Source: Rhodococcus spongiicola (lineage in GTDB: Bacteria > Actinomycetota > Actinomycetes > Mycobacteriales > Mycobacteriaceae). From it: a stretch of DNA of 64,000 nt. The notes under the pieces were generated by a model. The model had not been told where the DNA came from. It did not search any database and saw nothing but the letters and a program-made list of their open reading frames with translations. Every line of letters starts with the position of its first letter. Position 1 is the stretch's first letter. The translations under genes were made by a program, and so were the position numbers. The stretch lies in NCBI RefSeq assembly GCF_004011835.1, contig NZ_RKLN01000003.1:186001-250000 (forward strand), in the 5' to 3' direction. This document shows, piece by piece, positions 43,437 through 51,039 of this stretch.

Positions 43437-44845
43437 GGGCCCGCACCGTCTCACCGCTCGAGATCGACACATACCAGCGTGCCGCTCGGGTCATTTTGTC
43501 GAATCATCTGGTGACGCAGACCTATCCAGACCGCCTCGCACTTCCGCTGCTCCGCAGGTGGGCCACCGAACTGCGCGAGGACCTGCTCGAGTTGTTCGGG
43601 TATCGCTTCGAGGTCACCGAGACGACGGCACGGCTGTTCACGGTGCCCGACCGCCTGGTCCCCGACACCCCCGCACGAACTCCGAGTGACCGGACTTTCG
43701 ACCGGCACCGCTACGCCTACCTCGCGTTGACGCTCGCAGCACTCGGACGGGCTGGGAACCAGATCACCTTGTCGGAGTTGGCCGACCACGTCGCCACCGA
43801 AGCCGCACAGGTCCCGGGAGTGACGCTGTCGACCGAGCGGGCGGCGGACCGGGACGCGTTCGTCGATGCGGTCGCCTGGCTCGCAGCCCGTGGCGCGATC
43901 GTGCTCGCCGACGGCGATGCCGGCGGGTGGGCGTCGAATCCCGATGCGGACGAAGCGCTCTACGACATCGACCGCTCGGTGGTCATCGCGCTGTTCCGGC
44001 CGCCACGTGTCCTGCAGCACCTGACGTCGGTACGGTCCCTCCTTGCGGTCGAGAAGGGTCCGCTCCAGGAGGACACGATCGGGCATCGCCCCGCCGACCC
44101 ACGCGAGACCGTGCGACGTATGCGACGTGCACTCGTCGAACGACCCGTGGTGTACGCGGACGAACTGACCGACGACGAACGGCTCCAGCTCGCGCTGCCC
44201 CGCACGGCGGGCGCCGTGGAGGATCTGACAGGTCTGGTGGCCGAGCGGCGGGCCGAGGGCGTCGCGATGATCGACCCGTCCGGCCGGATGTCCGACATAC
44301 GGTTCCCCAGCACCGGGACAATCTCACAGGTCGCGCTGCTGCTGGCCGGGGAAGTGGCGGACCGTGTTCTCGACCCCGACGCACCGCGGCTACAGCACCG
44401 GCCGCTCCCCGACTCCAGCCAGTTGGAGCTGGCCACCCAACTCGACGCCGCGATCCCCACCGCAGGGATCTTCGAGCAACTCGCCGAGGATCCAGCGGCC
44501 GTGTCCGCCGCATCGCCCCCCGTCGAGAATGCCGCCGAGCCCGCCCGTTACCCGCTGCTCGACGACGCCTGGCTGGCCGACGCAGTGGGCGGACTCGCCC
44601 GGCAATTCGGAAGGACCTTCGCTGCGCAGTGGCAGGCCGACCACGCAGGATTGCGACGCAACGCCATCGCGCTGCTCGATCGACTCGACCTGATCAGGGA
44701 AGTCGACGACGGTGTCCTGGCGCTTCCGGCCATCGCCCGTTTCCGTGGTGTCGTGGTCAACATCCGGCACCGCAACGCACAGTCCGATCTGTTCCACGAA
44801 CCGGTCACCGGCCGAACCGACGGCAATCGACCGGTAGAGAAGTAG
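43433..44845 (+). CDS. jetB: Wadjet system protein JetB, TIGR02678/DUF2398 type
   Basis: A 470-residue protein fitting TIGR02678 (DUF2398), the winged-helix KITE-like partner of JetA. Seen: LALPLLRRWATELREDLLEL, then DRHRYAYLALTLAALGRAGN, ITLSELADHV, and the C-terminal DAWLADAVGGLARQFGRTFA. Its GTG start lies within the jetA stop (GTGA), and jetC begins 13 bases after its stop, so the three genes form one operon. Confidence 0.85.
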   Translation: MRARTVSPLEIDTYQRAARVILSNHLVTQTYPDRLALPLLRRWATELREDLLELFGYRFEVTETTARLFTVPDRLVPDTPARTPSDRTFDRHRYAYLALTLAALGRAGNQITLSELADHVATEAAQVPGVTLSTERAADRDAFVDAVAWLAARGAIVLADGDAGGWASNPDADEALYDIDRSVVIALFRPPRVLQHLTSVRSLLAVEKGPLQEDTIGHRPADPRETVRRMRRALVERPVVYADELTDDERLQLALPRTAGAVEDLTGLVAERRAEGVAMIDPSGRMSDIRFPSTGTISQVALLLAGEVADRVLDPDAPRLQHRPLPDSSQLELATQLDAAIPTAGIFEQLAEDPAAVSAASPPVENAAEPARYPLLDDAWLADAVGGLARQFGRTFAAQWQADHAGLRRNAIALLDRLDLIREVDDGVLALPAIARFRGVVVNIRHRNAQSDLFHEPVTGRTDGNRPVEK

Positions 44846-44858
44846 GGGCACCGTTCGC

Positions 44859-47800
44859 ATGACACACGCGCGTTTCAAGCCGACCCGCGCCGGGATCATC
44901 AACCTCTGGGACTACCGGGACCAGGAGTTCACGTTCGCCGACGGCCGCCTCGTATTGCGCGGGCCCAACGGCTCAGGAAAGACCAAGGCCCTCGAGGTGC
45001 TGTTTCCGTTCGTGCTCGACGGTCGTATCGAGCCTCGCCGCCTCAACCCGTTCGCGGGCGAGGAGCGGACGATGAAGTCGAATCTGCTTTACCGAGGCCA
45101 GGACTCGGCTCATTCGTACGTCTGGATGGAATTCAGTCGCGGACCGGCGGACGACCCCGAAGCGGTCACCGTTGGTGTCGGGATGCGCGCCACCCGGCAC
45201 AACGACAAGGTCACCCGCTGGTACTTCGTCGCCGACGGTCGCGTGGGTATCGACTTCTCGCTGCTCGGCGGCGACGACCGACCGCTCACCAAGAAGCAAC
45301 TCGCCGAGCAGATCGGCAGCGACACCATCACCGACCGCCCCATCGACTACCGCGGAGCGATCGACGCCCGTCTGTTCGGGCTCGGATCACAGCGCTACGA
45401 CCAGTTGATCAACTTGATCCTCACGCTACGACGCCCACAGCTGGCCAAGAATCTGGATCCGAAAGGCCTGTCGCAGGCCCTCACCGATGGTCTGCGCCCG
45501 CTCGACGATCAGCTCGTCCTCGAGGCGGCCCGCTCCTTCAGTGACCTCGAGGAGGTGGGCCGGGCACTCGAGGGACTCACGGCCGCCGACCAGGCGGCAC
45601 AGAGTTTCGTGACGGTGTACTCGAGGTACCTGGCTCAGCAGGCACGAACGGATGTCGAGCAGGTCGCTCGTCGGCTCGAATCGGTGGACCGTGCGACGAC
45701 GATCCTGGACGAGACGCTGTCACTGCAGGCATCGAGGCAGCAGGAACGCGTTCTCGCCGAAGACCGGTTCACCGCGGCTGAGCGCGCTCTCGAAGAAGCC
45801 CGCGCCGACCTCGACACCCTCCAGCGATCGGGCGCCTACGAGGGCAAGCAACAGCTCGACGATCTCGCGACCGCCGTCGAGCAGCTGAAACTCTCGACCA
45901 CACAGCAGGCCGACAAGGCACGCAAGGCCCAGGCGACCCTCGAGCAGCGAATCGATGAGGCTTCCCGCGCGGCGGACGCGGTCGGCCGCGCGAACGCGGC
46001 GCTGGTGCGCGCCGAGGAGGAACTGGCCGAAGCGGCTGAGCAGGCGGGAATCGTGTGGGCACCTCTGCATGAGACCGCGCGATCGGACCAGATCACGACC
46101 GCCGTCCGGGGTCACGCCGAGGAACGTGACGGCGACCTGCGGGCTGTACGCTTCGCACTCGCGGCCGTCGAGAAGGCCGGCACGGAACGTGATCGTGCCG
46201 GCCGTGCCGCCGACAGGAGCCGTGATCTCCTCGAAGCGAGCCAGGCCATGGTTGCCGAGGCCGGGTCGTCCGTCGAGCTCGCCCGCGCGGACTGCGTGGC
46301 CGCCCTGCGGAGTTGGTGGAGCGAACACTCCGACGACTACCGATCGGCGGGGGTGACCACAGCCCTGTTCACCGCGCTCGACGCGGCCCTCGCGCAGGTC
46401 GGCGAGGCCGACTCCCCCAGCTTGACGACCGTACTGCACGAGCACACGCAGTCCGCACTCGACGAACAACGCGCCCTGTGCCGCAGTGCGCAGGCCGACC
46501 AGTCCTCGAGCACCGAACGGATCGCCGAGCTGCAGGCCGACCGAAAGCGGGTCGCGGACGAACACGACGATGCTCCAGCAGGTTTCGCATTCCGTGCGGG
46601 CGACCGCAGTGGTCTCCCCGGGGCCCCACTGTGGCGACTGGTGCGATTCCGCGACGGCGTGGAGCCCTCCGTCGCCGCCGGCGTCGAATCGGCTCTGGCC
46701 GCTGCGAACCTTCTCGACGCCTGGGTCCTAGGTGGCGACGGACCGGAGCCACGCGTGACCTCCGAGCAGTTTCTCGCTCCGCTACCGGAGCGCCGGCGGC
46801 CTCGAGGACCGACGCTGGCAGACGTTCTCGAGGCCGAACCCGGTGCCGACGTCCCGGAGTCCGCGGTGTCGGCGATCCTCGCATCGGTGGCGCTCGTTCA
46901 CGACGGTGCCGACACCCCCGACACCGTCGGGGTGGGTGTGGACGGCCGTTTCTGGCAGGGCATCCAGCGCGGCCGCCACGTCAAGGCGGACGCCGAGTAC
47001 ATCGGATCGACGGCCCGCGAACGTCGTCGTGCCCAGCGCCTGGACGAACTCGACCGGGAAATCGCGTCTGTCGAGAGTGCTCTCGCCGCAGCCCGCGACG
47101 CCGAGGCTCAGGCCGCTACGGTCATCGATCGGTTCGCAAGCGCCTCCGAGGCGTTGCCGCGCACGGCGGGCATACTCGCCGCAATCAAGAGGCTGTCGGA
47201 GGCGGCCGGTGCCCTGCGCACCCGTTCGGAGTCGACCGCGAGCGCCGGCGAGGAACTTGATCGGGCGATCGCGGACCACACGGCAAGGGAGAAGCAGCTT
47301 CGCGTCGTGGCCGCCGAACACCGCACCCCCCACCGACCCCGCGAGATCGACACTCTCGCTGCGGTGATCCGACACTTCGAAAGCCTTGGGGAGCAGTTGC
47401 TGCGATGCCGGCGTGAGCACGACAAGGAACTCGAATACCACCGTGAGGCAGCAGACCGGCTCGACGAAGCCCGTGGCAACACCGAGGAGTTCGTCGAGGA
47501 AGCCGCTATCGCGGAGGAGAACTACGGGCAACAACTCTGCCGCCTCGACACCCTCCGGGATACGCTGGGAGCGAGCTCCGAACAGATCGACGCGGATCCC
47601 GAGAAGGCCCGGGCTCGAATCGAGACGTGCAAGACCGAACAGCGCACGGCACGAAAGACCTACGATGCTGCCGTCGAAGAAATCGGCAAGGCGGAGGGAG
47701 CACACACCGCCGCCGTCGACGCGCTCCTCAGCGCGCTGACCGAAACCCGGACGGACGCAGACCGACTCGCACCGTATGCGCACCGCGATCTGCTACACCT

Positions 47801-49052
47801 GCTCGGCGTCGAGACCGACCATTCGTGGCCACAGAGCTCCGCAGCCTGGATGACTCCCGAGCAACTCGTGTATCGAATGACGACCGAGGGAGATCGGCGC
47901 ACCCCGATCCTGCCGCCCGAGGTCGATGCACTCTACCGTGCTGTGGACGCCGCCACGGCATCGGTGAGGACCAGTGAGAGCGCGCGGAAGTCGACACGCT
48001 CGGCGCTCACGGCTGCATTGCAGGATTTCGACGCCGATCTGGCCGCGTCGGGCCAGGGCTACCGACTGCAGTGGGACGCACCGGACGGGCTCACCGTCGT
48101 GTCGGTGCAGGACGATCACGGCTACTCGTCAATTGGCGAGTTCGCATCACGGATCCGGGCCGCACGCCTGGATCAGGAAATGCTGCTGACGGATTCGGAA
48201 CGACGAATTCTCGAGGATGCGCTCCTGACCGGTCTCGCCCAGCAGATCCACGAGCGCACCGCCGACGCGCGTGAGTTGATCGGGCAGATGGGCGCCGAGA
48301 TGCGGGAGCGGCGCATGTCGTCGGGCAGCACGATCGGCGTCCATTGGGTGCTCGCTGACAACCTCGACGACAGTTCTCGGGCGGTCTCGAAACTGCTGGA
48401 GCGGGATCCGTCGGCACTGAGCGCAGACGAATTGGCTACCATCCGCGCACATTTCGCATCCCGGGTACGTCTGGCCCGTGCAGCCCATCCCGAGCGGTCC
48501 TACCCGGAGATTCTCGCTGCCGCGCTCGACTACCGACGCTGGCGGGTGTTCTCGTTCACCCTGGTCGGCGGCGACGGCAGCGAGGACCGGCTGACCGTGG
48601 CTCGGCACAGTGCGCTGTCGGGCGGTGAGCAGTCGGTATCTCTGCACCTGCCGCTCTTCGCCGCCGCACACGTCATGCTGTCGTCAGCAGATCCGCACTC
48701 ACCACGGCTACTCGGGCTTGACGAGGCATTCGCCGGCGTCGACGACAACGGGCGCAGTGAACTCCTGGGACTGAGTGTCCAGTTCGATTTGGACCTGTTC
48801 ATGACCGGATACGACCTGTGGATCACGTATGCCGGTGTGCCGGGATGTGCGCATTACGACCTCGCGCACTCGACCGCTGAACACACTGTCAGCGCGGCCC
48901 TGCTCGTGTGGTCCGGGGGAGAACTCCTCGCTGAACACGCCGGCGGCAGCCTGTCCCGCGCGCTCGGCTCACCGATGCGACGACGAGTGCCTGCCGCGTC
49001 CGAGGCTGAGTTCGAATTCGCCGAGGTCCAGATGACCGGGGGCGGGCAGTGA
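44859..49052 (+). CDS. jetC: Wadjet SMC-like ATPase JetC, TIGR02680 type
   Basis: A 1397-residue SMC/Rad50-like ATPase. The N-terminal half-head has Walker A GPNGSGKTK (35-43) after FADGRLVLR. Long coiled coils (about 230-480 and 700-1000) flank a hinge-like region. The C-terminal half-head has the ABC signature ALSGGEQSVSLHLPLFA (about 1253) and Walker B LLGLDEAFAGVDD (about 1286). In Wadjet systems JetC dimers extrude DNA loops and sense small circles so that JetD can cut plasmids. All ATPase motifs look intact, yet no jetD follows. Confidence 0.88.
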   Translation: MTHARFKPTRAGIINLWDYRDQEFTFADGRLVLRGPNGSGKTKALEVLFPFVLDGRIEPRRLNPFAGEERTMKSNLLYRGQDSAHSYVWMEFSRGPADDPEAVTVGVGMRATRHNDKVTRWYFVADGRVGIDFSLLGGDDRPLTKKQLAEQIGSDTITDRPIDYRGAIDARLFGLGSQRYDQLINLILTLRRPQLAKNLDPKGLSQALTDGLRPLDDQLVLEAARSFSDLEEVGRALEGLTAADQAAQSFVTVYSRYLAQQARTDVEQVARRLESVDRATTILDETLSLQASRQQERVLAEDRFTAAERALEEARADLDTLQRSGAYEGKQQLDDLATAVEQLKLSTTQQADKARKAQATLEQRIDEASRAADAVGRANAALVRAEEELAEAAEQAGIVWAPLHETARSDQITTAVRGHAEERDGDLRAVRFALAAVEKAGTERDRAGRAADRSRDLLEASQAMVAEAGSSVELARADCVAALRSWWSEHSDDYRSAGVTTALFTALDAALAQVGEADSPSLTTVLHEHTQSALDEQRALCRSAQADQSSSTERIAELQADRKRVADEHDDAPAGFAFRAGDRSGLPGAPLWRLVRFRDGVEPSVAAGVESALAAANLLDAWVLGGDGPEPRVTSEQFLAPLPERRRPRGPTLADVLEAEPGADVPESAVSAILASVALVHDGADTPDTVGVGVDGRFWQGIQRGRHVKADAEYIGSTARERRRAQRLDELDREIASVESALAAARDAEAQAATVIDRFASASEALPRTAGILAAIKRLSEAAGALRTRSESTASAGEELDRAIADHTAREKQLRVVAAEHRTPHRPREIDTLAAVIRHFESLGEQLLRCRREHDKELEYHREAADRLDEARGNTEEFVEEAAIAEENYGQQLCRLDTLRDTLGASSEQIDADPEKARARIETCKTEQRTARKTYDAAVEEIGKAEGAHTAAVDALLSALTETRTDADRLAPYAHRDLLHLLGVETDHSWPQSSAAWMTPEQLVYRMTTEGDRRTPILPPEVDALYRAVDAATASVRTSESARKSTRSALTAALQDFDADLAASGQGYRLQWDAPDGLTVVSVQDDHGYSSIGEFASRIRAARLDQEMLLTDSERRILEDALLTGLAQQIHERTADARELIGQMGAEMRERRMSSGSTIGVHWVLADNLDDSSRAVSKLLERDPSALSADELATIRAHFASRVRLARAAHPERSYPEILAAALDYRRWRVFSFTLVGGDGSEDRLTVARHSALSGGEQSVSLHLPLFAAAHVMLSSADPHSPRLLGLDEAFAGVDDNGRSELLGLSVQFDLDLFMTGYDLWITYAGVPGCAHYDLAHSTAEHTVSAALLVWSGGELLAEHAGGSLSRALGSPMRRRVPAASEAEFEFAEVQMTGGGQ

Positions 49053-49099
49053 GTGCCGCGTCACACCATCGCCGAATGGTGACGCAGAACACGATATAG
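49049..49099 (+). pseudogene. 16-codon reading frame overlapping the jetC stop, possible jetD vestige
   Basis: A GTG overlaps the jetC stop in a GTGA arrangement, exactly like the jetA-jetB junction, and opens a frame reading VSAASHHRRMVTQNTI before a TAG. This is where jetD (TIGR02679/DUF2399) normally starts. No jetD homology is recognised in it or in the next 180 bases, so it is either a trace of a deleted gene or chance. Confidence 0.3.
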
Positions 49100-49160
49100 C
49101 CCGACTGTGAGGCTCGTCCGTTTTGCTTGAAACTTCCAACCTTTGCGCTGTTATCTGGTT

Positions 49161-49177
49161 GTGACCTTGCCGTGACC
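49161..49177 (+). promoter_or_regulatory. Direct repeat resembling an MtrA-type site upstream of the GH19 gene
   Basis: GTGACC at 49161-49166 and 49172-49177, 11 bases apart (one helical turn). Direct GTNAC repeats with this spacing are bound by the actinobacterial response regulator MtrA, which controls cell-wall hydrolases; assignment is by motif memory only. A perfect six-base stem (GGCTGC/GCAGCC, 49240-49258) lies in the leader before the start codon. Confidence 0.35.
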
Positions 49178-49278
49178 ACCGGGTGATGCAACGGTCGGAA
49201 CAACGTCGTCTCCCGACTCTACCGGTGCTCACGTTCGAAGGCTGCCGCGTCTGCAGCCCGAAAGCTGGAGCACGAACC

Positions 49279-50124
49279 ATGCACGAGTCGCGTACAACCT
49301 CGTTCGGCAACCAATCGTCGACCTCCCGGTCTCGGTTCAGTTCACGAGCCCGCTTCACGGGCGTGGCGTCCCTCGCCGCCGCCGGACTCTGGATCGGGAA
49401 CGTCGTGCTCGGACCATTCGCGTCCAGCCAAGCCGAGTCCCTGCCGGCCGCGCAGGCGGCACCGGCCCAGTTCCTCGACACGAAGAACCTGGCGAAGGCC
49501 CTGGACATGCCCGACTCCGCGCCCGGAGCGGCTCCCGCCACCCAGGTCGACCCCGCGCCACCACCGCCACCCCCACCGCCGCCGCCCCCTCCGAATCCGG
49601 CGTCGGTGACGCTGGACGAACTCGTGCGCATCATCCCGCATGTGGCGTCCGCGAAGCTGGCCGAGTACGTCACGCCGCTCAACGAAGCTCTCACGATGGC
49701 GACAATCGATACTCCCGTCCGCAAAGCCGCCTTCATCGCGCAGCTCGTCGTCGAGTCGGACTCGTTCCGCACATTCGAGGAATACGCATCCGGTCGCGCT
49801 TACGAGGGGCGTGCCGATCTCGGCAACGTGGTCCCCGGCGACGGAGTTCGATACAAGGGGCGCGGAGCGATTCAGGTCACCGGCCGATACAACTACCAGA
49901 GCGTCAGCAAGGATCTCGGGATCGACTTCGTCGCCAATCCCGAGCTGATGGCCACGCCGGAGAACGCATTCGACACCGCGGCGTGGTACTGGCAGTCTCG
50001 CAACCTCAACGCCGTCTCGGACACCGGAAGCATCGAGAGAGTTTCGCGAATCGTCAACGGTGGCACGCACGGGATGTCCAAGCGAGTGGCCAGCTTCAAG
50101 CGGGCTCTCGCCGTTCTCGGCTAG
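49279..50124 (+). CDS. Secreted GH19-type chitinase/lysozyme-like hydrolase
   Basis: A 281-residue exported protein. Residues 1-50 form a signal or anchor (basic, Ser/Arg-rich, then SLAAAGLWIGNVVLG). Residues 51-115 are an extracellular linker containing a run of about 12 prolines. The catalytic domain (about 118-281) resembles glycoside hydrolase family 19: KAAFIAQLVVESDSFRTFEE (general-acid Glu near 157), GDGVRYKGRGAIQVTGRYNY, FDTAAWYWQSRNLN and IVNGGTHGMSKR. It may cut peptidoglycan or chitin. The ATG at 49279 has a CTGGAG site; the frame to 49183 lacks a signal start. Confidence 0.82.
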   Translation: MHESRTTSFGNQSSTSRSRFSSRARFTGVASLAAAGLWIGNVVLGPFASSQAESLPAAQAAPAQFLDTKNLAKALDMPDSAPGAAPATQVDPAPPPPPPPPPPPPNPASVTLDELVRIIPHVASAKLAEYVTPLNEALTMATIDTPVRKAAFIAQLVVESDSFRTFEEYASGRAYEGRADLGNVVPGDGVRYKGRGAIQVTGRYNYQSVSKDLGIDFVANPELMATPENAFDTAAWYWQSRNLNAVSDTGSIERVSRIVNGGTHGMSKRVASFKRALAVLG

Positions 50125-50250
50125 GCAGCGCGTCTCGGATCCGCGCATCGGAGCCGGAGCTTCTCGGCGAGACCACACCGGTTCCGCAAGCGATCACTCC
50201 GACCTGAATTATCTTGCACCCCAGCCGATAGCACAAACTCTTCGCTTCGG

Positions 50251-50832
50251 TCAGAACGGATGATTGTCCGGATTATCGGACCAGGCGGCGTAGGCGGCTG
50301 CGCCGAGGTCCGGTCGGAGCTGTTCGATCTTGACGGACCGCTCCGTGAACGGTTTGGTGAAGTCCTCGTATTGAATCGCGTCGTCGAAACCGAGGCTGCG
50401 GGTAGCGGCGAGGTCGCTCGCGAAGTAGGCGGCGTCGAGACGCGCCCAATAGATCGCGCTCATGCACATCAAGCACGGCATGCCCGTGGTGTACATCTCC
50501 ATCCCCACCAGCATCCGGGCACGCTGGGGGAACCGATCTTGCGTCCCCTCCGGGGCCGGTACCATCGCCAGGGTCGATTGGTTGCGGTGCTCGACGGCGA
50601 TGGTCGGCGCTTCCGGGTTGAGAACTTGCACCGCCTTGCGTATGGCCTCGATCTCAGCGTGCGCGGTGACGTCGCCGGTCAGCAGTACCCGATTCTGTCC
50701 CTGCGCAACAATCTCGCCGCCGCGGGCGATCACGGCCCCGAACGGCCCACCCCAGGCGTTGCGGACCGACTCGATGGCCAGACGACAGGCCTCGTTCATG
50801 AGTTCGTCCGGTGCCAGTTCGTCCGGTGCCAT
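50251..50832 (-). CDS. Cytidine/guanine deaminase-superfamily protein
   Basis: A 193-residue zinc deaminase. Zinc motif 1 is TAHAEIEAIRKA (His and catalytic Glu near residue 57); motif 2 is GMPCLMCMSAIYWARLD (two Cys near 118). The N-terminal FGAVIARGGEIVAQGQNRVL and the closing segments resemble guanine deaminase/nucleoside deaminases. The two zinc motifs are about 60 residues apart, roughly twice the usual distance, because of an insert containing EHRNQSTLAMVPAPEGTQDR. The start at 50832 includes a duplicated APDEL; a TACTAT box lies at 50877-50882. It faces the GH19 gene and is divergent from the GNAT-AAA gene. Confidence 0.82.
   Translation of the reverse strand: MAPDELAPDELMNEACRLAIESVRNAWGGPFGAVIARGGEIVAQGQNRVLLTGDVTAHAEIEAIRKAVQVLNPEAPTIAVEHRNQSTLAMVPAPEGTQDRFPQRARMLVGMEMYTTGMPCLMCMSAIYWARLDAAYFASDLAATRSLGFDDAIQYEDFTKPFTERSVKIEQLRPDLGAAAYAAWSDNPDNHPF
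50801..50830 (-). repeat. 15-bp exact tandem duplication at the deaminase N-terminus
   Basis: AGTTCGTCCGGTGCC occurs twice in direct succession (50801-50815, 50816-50830). It encodes the doubled APDEL after the start methionine and keeps the frame. Confidence 0.85.
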
Positions 50833-51039
50833 CGCCCGTTCGCCTCCACAGCGTCGCAGTGCGGCCCCCAGCGCGAATAGTACCGAGCTCCCACCCGACC
50901 CAGCACCCGTTCGCTGGCCGGCCCACGCAACCGACCGCGCCGGCGACCGCGTTCGGGTACGCGTCCTGACGCCATGACTGACAGCACGTTGATCGCGGTG
51001 TCTACTGGAAGGGTCCGACGATCGGATAGAGGTGAGCAG

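Noticed and set aside
49053-49278. c-di-AMP (ydaO) riboswitch in front of the wall hydrolase
   Set aside because: Such riboswitches often precede actinobacterial wall hydrolases, and stems are present here, but the conserved ydaO core sequences could not be found by eye.
49279-50124. Phage endolysin as evidence of a prophage
   Set aside because: GH19 enzymes occur in phages, but this one has a signal and proline linker and no holin, integrase or structural phage genes are nearby.
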